NCBI GenBank assembly: GCA_026874595.1
Contig: CM049321.1
Span: 17,188,479 to 17,252,478 of the forward strand
DNA from: Sipunculus nudus
Lineage: Eukaryota; Annelida; Sipuncula; Golfingiida; Sipunculidae
DNA length: 64,000 nt
Direction of reading: 5' to 3'
Shown: positions 12,425 to 23,399 of the stretch, in pieces
Layout of the letters: the number at the start of each line of letters is the position of its first letter
Position numbering within the stretch: the stretch's first letter is position 1
Notes under the pieces: model-generated
What the model was told of the DNA's origin: nothing
The model's database searches: none
What the model saw: the letters and a program-made list of their open reading frames with translations, nothing else
Made by a program: the position numbers and the translations under genes

Positions 12425-13560
12425 CTCCATGTTCAGGCTGTTTTTTAATTATTGCAATTAAGTTTTCAGGAATAATACAGGTTTGATTAACATCCAAAGG
12501 CACCAACTTTAAACAAAATCTTCGGCGCAGTGTTGCGTCCCAATTTTGTACTCATTATATTCTTCAGACCAAGCAGCACTGACTGACGCCCGCAGTGCTG
12601 CTCCCCACTGGAAGCATGTCTCGCACCAGCGCAAGCGGTCGAAGGGCAGTCCATATATATTTAATTGAAAATAACATGAAGGGCAATATATAAATACTTA
12701 ATTTATAATATCACGAAACCAAATAAATGTGCAAAGGATACATAATTGTTAAAACAGACAAGGCGACACTGTCTTACATATAACGTAACAGTCTCATGTC
12801 TCAACAACATAAAATACTTCACTCTGTTACTTCATTAACTGTTAAGCAATCCTAATTATTTTAGAAATTTCAAAAGATTTAAGTATTTAAAACAAAATAC
12901 AAGTTGATGGATAGCACTTTTGTTTTGGTATATGGCATTCAGTAATTAATTTTTTTAAATGCAGCTGAATGTCAAGCAGGTGACTGGTTGCAATATTTAA
13001 AAATGATGGGTTGAATGTGACTGTCCTCATTTTGCCAGTGATCATTGACAAATACAGTTCTGGTTGTTTTGCGTGTTGTGCTATCTTTGAATCTGCTTTT
13101 TATTTTCACTCATACATTTCCTAATGACAGGTCATTCAAGTGCGGACCTTAGGAAGGGGCTATCTGATGTTTGCCTTCTTGGTATTAAATAGCAGCAAGG
13201 TACCTCCGTCCTTGGAAACTAAAGGAGCTAGATTAAATGAGTGAAAATGTTTTGTTGACCATAACAAAGTAATGCTCCCCACAGATGTTCTTTCAAAGGA
13301 TCATGGGACCACTCTCAAATGTGTGATTAATTACACAGTAGGTGTGCACACTAGTAATTAACCAGATTACAAGTACCTGCTTTTGAAATGTATCAGACAA
13401 GATTGAATTAGCCTCTTTGTTTTGAGGACTAACATTATGTAGTATATTCTTCAGTGGGGGTATGGGGTCATTTTGTGCAATGAATATTTCAGAATTTGAC
13501 GCATATATCCTTAAAAGATCATAAATGAATAAAATTGCAAGAAACTGATTTGCACTGTTT
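12425..13560 (+). repeat. Array copy 1, left part
   Basis: Blocks in order: the CTTCGGCGCAG block (12,519; also 27,371), the GCAGTGCTGC block (12,592), the CAGTCTCATGTCTCAACAAC block (12,790), the TTTTGGTATATGGCATTCA block (12,932), a TGTCCTC...GCCAGTG block (13,022; also 21,976), ATTACACAGTAGGTGT (13,331; also 22,274) and CAGAATTTGACGCATATA (13,490; also 22,384). The block order matches copies 2-4, which is what identifies this as one unit. Open frames are short and not conserved. Confidence 0.75.
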
Positions 13561-13561
13561 C

Positions 13562-14142
13562 GTATGTGATTATGGACTCAAGTATGAGTATGGAGGCTCA
13601 TATCAATAGTGTGTGTCGTACGGCGTTTCTTTCATATATATATAACATCAGTAAGATCAGAAGGAATCTCAATCAAGATGCTCCAGAGAAGTTGGTTCAT
13701 GCATTCATCACTTTTAAACTAGACAACTGTAATGCAATGCTTTGTGGCCGCCCTTCTGTTTAGATACATAAACTGCAGCGAATACAGAATATGGCGGCTC
13801 GCATTGTAGTTTTAACCAGAAAATCTGATCACATCACACCTGTGCTCCTTGCTCTTCATTGGTTGCCAGTGTGTCAGAGGATCTGTTTGAAAGTTTATTG
13901 TCCTGGTATTCAAAAAAAAAAAAAAATGGCTCTACACTATCTGCAGGACCTCATACAACCGTACCACCAGAATCGTGAGCTTCACTTTTCCCACCAGGAT
14001 CTCTCAGATGTTCGATTCAAAAGGTCATCGACTATAAGCATGAGACCGTTTGGTATATAGCTGGTCCTAAACTTTTTAATGAATTTACGCAACACCTGCG
14101 GCCAGAATCCAGTCTATCAGCTATAAAATCTCATTTGAGATT
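13562..14142 (+). pseudogene. CR1/L2-like LINE reverse transcriptase C-terminal fragment
   Basis: The plus frame encodes the C-terminal end of a CR1/L2-group LINE reverse transcriptase. D-S-S-M-S-M-E-A-H-I-N is at its start, then K-L-D-N-C-N-A-M-L-C-G, then L-Q-R-I-Q-N-M-A-A-R-I-V, then L-H-W-L-P-V near 13,856, and finally a P-K-L-F-N-E segment near 14,072. One in-frame TAG lies at 13,761-13,763. A poly-A slip at about 13,912-13,926 and a further stop near 14,058 break the rest. It sits between two array blocks of copy 1 and is missing from the same place in copies 3 and 4, so it inserted after the array formed, or replaced sequence there. No target-site duplication is visible. Confidence 0.8.
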
Positions 14143-15373
14143 ACGGCATATATGCTGTGTCTTCGTTTGTCTTTTAATTATTAGATCTCTGTTTGTATGT
14201 TTAAAACAATCGTTTTTTAAATTGTAACTTTCATCCAACTTTGATTAATTTGAAGTATACAGAAACTTAAGCCTTTTTTCTTTTTACAGTCATGCGATTT
14301 ACTGGCATAGATACTTTGTTATTACCTTAGAATAGTCCGCAAAAAAAAAGAAGAAAGACATGCAGACACATTAGACAATCTGGCTAGGAAATCAAACAGA
14401 AATGTCAGCAATATTACGTTATATGATACATTGGGTAATTTCGCTTTATAATCTTTTGCATATATGTTGCCTGTTATTTTTGCATCAATTAAAGGTACAC
14501 TGGGTCCCTGACATGACATGACTGATGGCCACGAGTGATGAAGCTGAGCTATTCTTAACACATGTACATATGTACATTATTAAAAAGCCCATTTCGGATT
14601 TGGCGCTCGTGGTGATTCCACTACCATTTTATGATCAGAACAATCGAAGCCTTTTCCCCATTTACTATGACTCAATCATACCGACCTTCACGAATAACAG
14701 CGACTGTGTAACGACCTCGAAACCGATCACCACGATTTCCTAAATCTTATTAAAATCCCAGTCCAAAATATTCGACAAGAGCTTAAGGTATGAAATCTCA
14801 GAAATTCAGATAAATCGTAGTTTTTCTTTTGTTTAAAACTGTGGACGCGTCCTGGCATGCAGTAGATTTTACTAAAGGCAGCATAATAAAATAACAGTAG
14901 TGGCAGGAAACCGCAGATAATTATAAACAATTTCGCCTGTTGTAAATTAAACGTGAACACATGTCGCATAGTGTCCGAGGGAATCTTATTCTGGTAATGT
15001 GGACCTAGTTGAAACGAACATACGAAACAACTCGTCCCTTAACCATATGCCCTTCAGATAAAAAAGAACTTGTATCAAAAGTCTATCGTCACATTGTTTC
15101 CTGATAAAAAACTGGAATAATTTCTTTGACCACATAGTCTGCATAAACATATATATAGTTTCATTATAGACGTTTGCCATGTGAAGATTTTTATGACATC
15201 ATTGATTACTTTATGGACAGTGGTGACTTCTTTTGAGAGATACGTTGTTTAACCAGGTCACATAAATCATTAATATCCATGTTTTCTTAACGTTTTTTTT
15301 GTGGATTTGTTTATATTTCGACTTTTGTTATTCACAATGTAACTATTTAACAATATGTAAATCAATTTGAATA

Positions 15374-15470
15374 GGCTACACCAGGATATCAGATAAAATG
15401 ACAGAAAGCGAGTGCCACCGCCCTGTCATGTAGCCATAAACCGAAAAGGGCAATCTGCAGGTGTGCGTCA
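15374..15470 (+). repeat. SINE-tail-like fragment
   Basis: The pattern ACACCAGG-ATA-...-GTGC(T/C)ACCGCCCTGTCA, followed by a CCGAAA...TCTGCAG stretch, recurs at 32,870-32,970. A shorter form ends each half of the dimer at 37,042-37,408. It looks like the 3' part of one SINE-like family, caught here inside array copy 1. Confidence 0.55.
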
Positions 15471-15749
15471 TTACCTTAGTTAAGATTTGAATAAGAAAAC
15501 ATTCGGTGAGAGTCATAACAATATTTTTAAAGAAAACCTTTGAACTCATTTTCTCAACTCGTTCTTTATTTCTTTAAACAGGGTATGTTATTTGTCAGGC
15601 TCGGGACGTTTCTAAACAAACGACGTCTATTTTTTTATTATTCGCTTGAGCAGCACAATTGCACTATAAAGATGCAAAGATGACCTAAGGCAATAATTGG
15701 AAATTAATTGATACTTATGCGAGGCTAAACAACCGACCCCTCGGGGCAA

Positions 15750-15829
15750 TCTCCCGAGATCTGCTACAGCTCTAAGTGTGGTTATATTAAGACGCTCATA
15801 CGGAGAGATGTCGGAGTCTCCATGGCAAC
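15750..15829 (+). promoter_or_regulatory. Promoter-like module: TCTCSCGAGA plus X-box, copy 1
   Basis: TCTCCCGAGATCTGC at 15,750-15,764 is one base from the palindrome TCTCGCGAGA, a promoter motif known from animal genes. GTCTCCATGGCAAC at 15,816-15,829 fits the palindromic RFX-binding X-box. Both elements recur in array copy 2 at the same spacing, give or take seven bases. The motif matches are seen directly; promoter activity is inference. Confidence 0.45.
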
Positions 15830-17059
15830 GTGGTCATGTCAACAACTGTTAAATAATATTATGGGTGTTCAATTTTTATCGTATTCTTTGCCTGAATATG
15901 AAAAAAAAGAAAACCACCTCTCTGTGATTGAAAATATGTTATTTATCAAAATAAGAATAACATCTAAAAATACATTGCTCAATGCAACAGTGTTGATGGT
16001 ATTATTAATTACAACACTGCATTGCTTTATTTCTTTTACAGCAAAGCAATGGTTTTAGATAACATTACGTTTAGATTTGTATGTATTTGTGCCACCTTGT
16101 AGCATCTTTAATGTGTTGGTGGCATACCTTTCCTAACTAATGTTGTTAACTAGATTTATGCAATCGCTGAGCGATCATTAGAAGCCCAAACCCTCACCCC
16201 CTACCACATCCGACGCCAGAATTAAGCAGTCCCTGACTGTGAAGTATACGACCTTGGAAATTAGGTCAAGGTCGGGAATAAATAACCCGTGCCAAACTGT
16301 GGCCTTTGCCTAATATTCAGTTTTTGAATATCAGCCATATTTGAGATCTAGGGCAGACACGGGCCACTCAGAAGAAAGAGAAAAATAATGTGATCGAAGG
16401 TTTTGGACTCCGCCAAAGAGTCCGCCCACAAGACAATTTGACCTAAATAATAATGTACAAATTAATTTACACCTTTTAAGCCTGCTCCCGCAGACGTGAC
16501 ATTGATGTAGCGAGAACAGTGCTGACAATTACACCAGAGCCGTTTTATATTTTTTTTATAACAATGTTACTACCAGTGGTTTGAAGGGCATTCTCGGAAT
16601 TTATGCCAAATCAACCACGTATTCTTCCCCCATCGACCTTGAACAGACGGAAGCAGTTTAGTGTCTGGAAACCTAACTGTTTCAGACAGACAGAAGAGAG
16701 GTTAAATTTTAAGTTGCCACCTATGTAGCCCGGCTGTATGTACAATCCGTTTATCAGGCACCGCAGCTGGAGCTTTCCCAAGTGGGGACCGGTTGACTTG
16801 ACACTTTCAGTCGTTAAAATTTGATGCACACAAGAACCAAGACATAGTCGGAATCCATAACATGTCTTATTTTTGTATGTTTATACCACCACCAAGCAGA
16901 GACGACATCAGGGGTAGATTCAGAGGGTTCGCCTTGGGTATTCTCTTTCTTCGACCAACGGTGTATGAGAAATATGCTTCATAAAAAGAAAAAGCTGCGC
17001 CGGATTTAGCATTCGGTGCCATATATTTTTCCAGCTACAGTATGGAGCCACCTTCCTTT

Positions 17060-17540
17060 TCTAAAACTCAGTCCAGTAGTATGTACATTATTCCTCTTCA
17101 TGTCTCCCTGTGTGGGATAATAAAGAAACAAATGGATTATATTTAAAGTACACATCCATAATATTATCTTCATACATTTCTATTTGCATTAGCAGTGGAT
17201 GGCCTCCGGCCACTGACGACAGCATAGCTTTTACATTGTAGGTGTTGCAGGGCAGGTGCCACACCGTTCGACCCGTTTGATATATGTATCGTAGAAGGAT
17301 ATACATAATGAAAAGCTTATTGAAAAAAACAGAATTGGGGCAGACCCTTTTTTATATTTAAAAGGGGGCTACACAGAGTTTTGCTGGAATCTTAATGTAC
17401 CAATTCTGTCGTTATCTGTGATTAAATATTTTTTTTTAATCAGCAGGCAATATACACATAAAACAGTGACACAGTGGAAAAAAAAAGTTATAAATGAATC
17501 AATTCGCATTAATACTTTTCTTATTATTATTTTTGTCAGA
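17060..17540. other. Linker between array copies 1 and 2
   Basis: About 480 bases that are largely missing between copies 3 and 4, where the corresponding blocks are nearly contiguous. No gene seen. Confidence 0.5.
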
Positions 17541-17663
17541 CTAAACATAATGGACTGATACCCGCAGTGCTGCCCCCAGTGGAGGAAAAGCCAAGGCATG
17601 TCCTTAATAAGTGAAAGCAGTCGGAGGCAGTCACCTTTCGTAAACAAGCGTTGGCAAGCTGAT

Positions 17664-17669
17664 CTATAT

Positions 17670-17720
<51 letters not shown>
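17664..17720. repeat. (TA)n microsatellite
   Basis: Near-pure TA repeat with one AAATAT interruption, inside array copy 2. Confidence 0.9.
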
Positions 17721-17722
<2 letters not shown>

Positions 17723-18072
17723 TTAAAATAACACGAAACGTTATATAACTGCACAGGACACATCAGTAATAAAACAGAAAAGGCGATATTGTCCTACATA
17801 AAACGTTAAAGTCTCATACCTCAACAACGTAAAGTACTTTGCACTGTAACTTCGTGACTGTTCAGCGATTTGAATTATTTAAGAAATTTAACTTATTAAT
17901 TATTTGAAAACATGAAAGTTGGTGCCACGCACTTCCACAAATGCAAATACATTTTCAATTTTGTTTTGGTATATGACATTCAATATTTATTTTGTTTTAA
18001 TTCTTATGCTGTTGTGTCTCAAGCTGGTGACTGAATGCAGCATACCTCTTATATAATAGTACATATTTAAAG

Positions 18073-18076
<4 letters not shown>

Positions 18077-18140
<64 letters not shown>
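18077..18140. repeat. (TA)n microsatellite
   Basis: About 32 TA units. The minus-strand frame across it reads as poly(I-Y) and is not a gene. Confidence 0.95.
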
Positions 18141-18145
<5 letters not shown>

Positions 18146-20383
18146 GAGCTGGTGACTGCTTGCAAGCGCAAATATAGACAGCTTTAGCGGCAACAATGTT
18201 TGCTCTAGTGTTTTGTTATAAACTTAAAATAGTCTTCAGACACATCAGACAACCTGGCCAGGATATAAAACTGAACGTTTTGTCAGCAGTAAGACCTGTT
18301 TTTTTTATGATATATTGTGTTATTCAATTCACTTTTATCATTTGCTTATGTTTTGTCAGTTATTGCTGCATCAATTATATACCTGGTCCCTACACGTTTA
18401 AATAACATTACAGCTGAACAACCAGACTGGCCACGAGTGAGTAAAGCTGAGCTGGATTCATCACACTTATGACTGTCAATGCATATAACCCAACATGACT
18501 GCCCTAATGCGTGTAGGGCACTCGGCCCTAAAAAAGCTTTGTATATCATTAACTGTCTACTTTCCCTCCAGTTCTTCTGTTAAGTTTTCCTCCGTGTAAG
18601 TTTCCCTCAATTCATTTGATCGTTTTACGATAAGAGAACGGTCCCTCAATTGTGTATATGGAAAGATTGTTTGGTCGACCAATTTAAGATTATCAGGATT
18701 ATAACATAAAAACAAATCTGGAGATCATGATGTTAACAAAATACCGTTATAGAATTATTGTATTTTAGAGGTGTATTTTGAATAAGAGAAATATTACCTT
18801 TAAAATATTGATGTATTTTCTTGTAAGAAAATATTCTCTTAGGTGATTGAAATAAACTTTATGTGCGATATATACCAACCATCTGAATTACCAGTTTATA
18901 TTTTCATTTTTCATTTATATGCTGACGTAACTCTAATGCACCCACGGATGTCTATTGACACGAGTTTAAACATGTAACTGGTCCATCCAGGGGTTTGATT
19001 TATACTTCCTAAAACACACAATTCATTTGTTTAGCTGATTTATATATGTCACTGTATATGAATATAATTATAGTAATTCTATCATGCTTTTTTTTGTGAT
19101 GTTGACATATTTCGTGTGTTTTTGTGTGTAGTGTCTCATGTACTGTAAATTGTAATGTACTTATGTTTGTGTAACCTGTTATATTAAAGGAAAATATGTT
19201 CGCATATTTTATTATTCTGAACTTATGTACGCATGTAAATTTTCATTTAAGATTTGGTGGTCATGGTGATTCGTGGAACCGTGGTGATCCCACCACCATT
19301 TTTTAATCAGTCGAAAATAATCTAAGCCTTCTCCCGACTTACCATGACTCGACCACTCCGAACTATATGAATAACAACGACTGCGCCACGACCTGGATAC
19401 CGATCAAGAGGATTTCTTACATGGTAATTAAATCCAATTACAAGTGATTTGACAGCTGCTTAGTGAATGAAATCGAAGAAATTCTGATTAATCGTTTGAT
19501 TTTTTTGTTTGTTTAACTGTTGACGCGTCCTGCCGTAGAAAATCGTAAAGGTAACACAATGCAATCACAGTACTGGTAGAAAACCGCAGATAAACAGTTT
19601 CGCCTGTTGTTACGTACACGAAGGAATATTTTTTTCTGTTAATGTGGAACTCGGTGAAACGTTTATGCGATTAACTTGTCTCATTATCAGATGCCCTACA
19701 TATAAAGAAAACTTGTATCAAAGTATGTGGTTAAATATGTATGTGGTTCTTAAAAGAAAACTGGGATAATTTCTTTGACAACATGGTGTACTTAACATTT
19801 TATGTAAAGTTTCATTATAGACGTTTGCCGTGTGCAAATTTTCATTACATCAGTGATAACTTTATGCACAGCGGCGACCGTCATCAAACAATTTTTGAAG
19901 AAAACCTTATGCAATGACTTTATCATCTCGTTCATATTTCTTTATAGAGGGTCATCTATAGGTGTTTTTTTAGTGCGGGAGTTTAGGGAATTGTCAGACA
20001 TTTGGGAAAAGAGTTCAATTATTTTTTTATCAAAACGGGACGTCTCACTACAAAAGACCTCTCTATTTTATTAATTACTCTTTTATCTATGTACCTTTCG
20101 GCAATATAGGTAACAAATGACATCTCCTTAGGTCAGTTTTTAATATATAACAACCTCATCCATCAACCTCCTGTAACAACTTACTGTTCAACATTCAAAC
20201 AATCCTTGTATGTTCGTATTTGCTAAAATTGAATCAGCAGCAGTTTTTTATGTAGCCAGCTTATCAGGGGCTCCTATTTAAACCAAATGATGATATGATT
20301 AGTAATAAATTGCTCTATAAAGATGCAAGAAAGACCTCATAAAATAATTTGAAATTGATTTATACCTACGTTTCACTAAGCAA

Positions 20384-20470
20384 TCTCGCGAGATCAGCTG
20401 CGGCTCTAAGTTTATGTGGTTTTATAAAATAAACGCTTCGACGTAGATATATCGGAGTCTCCATGGCAAC
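20384..20470 (+). promoter_or_regulatory. Promoter-like module: TCTCGCGAGA plus X-box, copy 2
   Basis: A perfect TCTCGCGAGA palindrome (20,384-20,393) is followed by a TATAAAATAA stretch near 20,421 and by GTCTCCATGGCAAC (20,457-20,470), identical to the X-box in copy 1. Flanking bases are more diverged than the two motifs, which suggests constraint before or after duplication. No transcript or open frame can be assigned. Confidence 0.45.
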
Positions 20471-21187
20471 GTGGCCGTATCCTCAATGGTTCAAGCAAAC
20501 AATGAAAGGTTCTAATTTTTAATCGGGTTTTTTGTCTTAATAGGGACAATAAAGACAAGCTTTCTGTGACCAAACTTGTGTTATGCATGACGCAGGTTTA
20601 TAGTCATTTATTGACACTGCCTCAAAGCAGCAGTGTTTATGGTATGAACAATCACAATACTGTATTGTTCTCTTTCCTTTAAATCATAGCACAGCAGTAT
20701 TCATATTGTTTTAGATAACATTATGTAAAGATTTTTATGTATTTCAATGCAATTTATGAAGTATTATTTTCCATAATTAATGTTATTAACTAGAATTATG
20801 CAATCTACGTGCGATCATTTGGATATGAACCCCTCACCTCCCGCCCTTCCGTCGCCAGCATTAAGCCATCATTAGCTGTGAAGTATACGACTTTGGAAAT
20901 TAGGTCAAAGGTTAAAATGATACCAAGTGCAAATCTGTGACCTTTACCAAATATTTTAATATCAACCATATTTGAGATCTGGGCAGCCATGGACCGGGGA
21001 CAGACACATGAAAAAAAAAAGAAGAACAATGGTGTAATCATTGGTTATGCACCCAGGGTCATCTAAGAACCCCCCCCCCCCACAGCCACAACCACAAAAC
21101 AATGTTGACCCAAATAATAACGTAGAATATAAGCCATCCTTCCACCGCAGTTGTCTAATGTCATTAAAGTAGCGAGTAGAGTGTTTG

Positions 21188-21190
<3 letters not shown>

Positions 21191-21278
<88 letters not shown>
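21191..21278. repeat. Compound (TA)n(GA)n microsatellite
   Basis: TA repeat to about 21,245, directly continued by a GA repeat to 21,278. It separates array copies 2 and 3. Confidence 0.95.
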
Positions 21279-21283
<5 letters not shown>

Positions 21284-21393
21284 TAAAGATTGTGACCGCT
21301 TGCTAGCACCTACATAGACAACTTAAGCGGCAGCTATATTTGCTCTAGTTCTTTATCAGCACCTGCAGTGGTGAAGTCGAATCGCTTTTCAAT

Positions 21394-21945
21394 GGAACTC
21401 CTCGGTCGAATCCGTTGGCTCCTAGCCTCGGATTAATGTATGGCCCAATGATACTGCGCCAAATTTGGAGAAGTTCGCCGGAAATTCACAGGGTTGACAT
21501 TATATTTACTATCTGAAAAAAATATCACAGTTTTCACCTAGAATGGATTGATTTGACATAACAAAGGTTATTATATTGGCTATACATTTTGCTAAACATC
21601 AATTATTACCAGGTTCCGACAGTAATTTAACTATACAGTTCAATTTATTACAAAAGTCTCATGCATCGTCCACTCGGGGTGGACTTCCTGACGGGAAGTG
21701 GTCCAGAATAGAATACATAGGATTTTCCCATCAGTTTCTTTAATCAATGTTGTCTTATAGGTCTAAAGGTAGAATATGTGAGGCTTGGCAGTATCTGTAC
21801 ACATCAAACCTTGTTTTGCTCTTGCAAAGCGCACAACAGATGTGCGGTTGACCTGCAATGGTCTTGGCCTTGCCGGAATACTTTTCATGGCGGTCCACTA
21901 TGTACATCCAAGGCTAGAAGCCAACGGATTCGGCCGAGGAGTTCC
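21394..21945. mobile_element. MITE-like element with 35-bp terminal inverted repeats
   Basis: GGAACTCCTCGGTCGAATCC at 21,394 starts an arm running to 21,428. Its reverse complement, with about two mismatches, occupies 21,911-21,945. Weaker complementarity continues inward for about 30 bases. The interval is absent from the matching place in array copy 1, so this is an insertion of about 550 bp. It encodes nothing longer than about 75 codons. A short AAT at both edges may be a target-site duplication, but that is weak, so the superfamily is unassigned. Confidence 0.65.
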
Positions 21946-22457
21946 GAATGGTCGCTGTAAGTGTAATGAATATGCCTGTCCTCCTATTGCCAGTGGTCAT
22001 GGACACATATAGCGCGGGCTGCTTTGCATGTTGTGCAATTTTGATTCTGCCCTTTAATTTTCCTGATGAACTTCATGTTGTCTGTTTTTTTTGTGCAGCT
22101 GAAGGAGAGGGATTATCGGATGTTTGTCTTCCTGGTACTGATTGACAGCGAAGTATCCCCCTGGAAATTAAATGAGCCGAATTTAAGGAGTGCAAAAGTT
22201 TGCGAAACAAATCAATTGCTCTTACAGTTATTCTGTTACAGAAGCATGTGACCGCCCATAAATGTTTGTTTAATTACACAGTAGGTGTACCTACGCGTAA
22301 TCAAAAAGATCTTTGCTTCGTGGACTAACATTGTGAAATACCGGGTTGGGGGATTTGTGGTCACGTTATGCAGGGAAAATTTCAGAATTGGACCAATGTA
22401 TAATCACAAGATCACAAATGAATAAAAATTACAAGATAATTAGAAATTGATTGTGCT

Positions 22458-22460
<3 letters not shown>

Positions 22461-22514
<54 letters not shown>
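22461..22514. repeat. (TA)n microsatellite
   Basis: About 27 TA units inside array copy 3. Confidence 0.95.
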
Positions 22515-22518
<4 letters not shown>

Positions 22519-23388
22519 CTTTATGAAGGTGAGAAAAAATCCTTATTTGAAGTTATTGTTTACAAAAGAAAACTAAAATCAATAGCAGGCAAAGTGAATT
22601 GGAAATTAAGTATGCATGAAAAATGCATTTAACCATATATTTTTTTCATGGTGCCTCTTAAACATGCTTTCCAGATTCCAGTTTGTATACGTCTTTTTAT
22701 CAAGCCTTTAATCTCGATTTACCTTTGGAGTTCTCAGCTGGCTTGGTGACTAGCACAGAGGGATTTCTGCAATATGTAATTTCACATAAATAGGTAACTC
22801 AGTAAGAGCGTATCTGTTGATATTTGTTTATTAATATCATCTTCCTCGGGTTTCTCATAAGCATATATATGATTAAACAGGGTTTATGTAATGCCGCATG
22901 TCATTAACGAAATTATATTACATTTATAGGGACCCAGGGGGACACGAAGTTATTTACTGATTCACATCCAATCACAGCTTACCAGCACAAAAGGATAGAC
23001 TACATCTCAGCGGTAAGCGACGTGCCCAGGCTGATGTCTGTGTATGATAAGCTTGTCTCTGGCTGTCAGTCACAGTGACATGACCCGAAAGCAAATCGGA
23101 TGGTTCAAGAACTTAGCCTTTATTTAGTCTTCTGATTTCACGCTGGACGATATGAACCACACTGACGTCCCTTCTATTAAGAGTAGTCTTCATTTCGTTA
23201 AACTGACACGGATTTTTTTTTTGTAAACCGTTATTGATTTGGTTCACTTTCCCGGGAAAAGGTGGGTCCTTATTGGTGAGCCATTAAAAGCCGATATTCC
23301 ATAACTGAGCCCGAGGTTTTAAACAAATATTCAATTTGTCAACAATGACATTATCACTAGCACATCCTTCATTTGCTTTTGAAGTAAC

Positions 23389-23399
23389 AAGATGTGTCC
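23389..23399 (+). repeat. Target-site duplication, left copy
   Basis: AAGATGTGTCC, identical to 25,365-25,375 across the LINE insertion. The uninterrupted relative at 28,380-28,390 has the site once, as CATGATGTGTCC followed by CG. Confidence 0.85.

Larger units (their letters stand above)
14143..17060 (+). repeat. Array copy 1, right part
   Basis: This resumes the unit after the LINE fragment. Landmarks are GAAGTATACAGAAACTTAA (14,252; also 25,532), the ACACATTAGACAATCTGGC block (14,366; also 18,240, 25,640 and 28,650) and GCCACGAGTGATGAAGCTGAG (14,527; also 18,430). They continue with CTGTTGT after CAATTTCGC near 14,936 (also 19,605), the promoter-like module (15,750-15,829; also 20,384-20,470) and GTGAAGTATACGACC (16,238). 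The GTAGCCCGGCT (16,722) and GCAGAGACGACATCAGG (16,898) blocks close the copy. This is the most complete copy of the unit on its right side. Confidence 0.75.
17540..20990 (+). repeat. Array copy 2
   Basis: Blocks follow the unit order: GCAGTGCTGCCCCCAGTGGAG (17,562), the TCATACCTCAACAAC block (17,812), TTTTGGTATATGACATTCA (17,964), a (TA)n tract (18,077-18,140) and GCTTTAGCGGCAACAATGTT (18,181). The order then jumps directly to the ACACATCAGACAACCTGGCC block (18,240), so the middle blocks found in copy 3 are deleted. It continues through 18,840-19,080 (shared with 29,290-29,510), 19,380-19,880 (shared with 14,710-15,220), the promoter-like module (20,384-20,470) and the AAGTATACGAC block (20,880). 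The right-end blocks are absent. Confidence 0.75.
21285..23399 (+). repeat. Array copy 3, left part (before the LINE)
   Basis: Blocks are GACCGCTTGCTAGCACCTA (21,292; compare 18,152 and 27,490), an inserted inverted-repeat element (21,394-21,945), CTGTCCTCCTATTGCCAGTG (21,976; compare 13,022) and ATTACACAGTAGGTGT (22,274). They continue with CAGAATTGGACCAATGTATA (22,384), a (TA)n tract (22,461-22,514) and the block with TTCGTTAAACTGACACGG (23,193; compare 28,196). The copy ends at TGTCAACAATGA (23,336), shared with 28,329. It is interrupted exactly at 23,399 by the L1-like insertion and resumes at 25,376. Confidence 0.75.
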
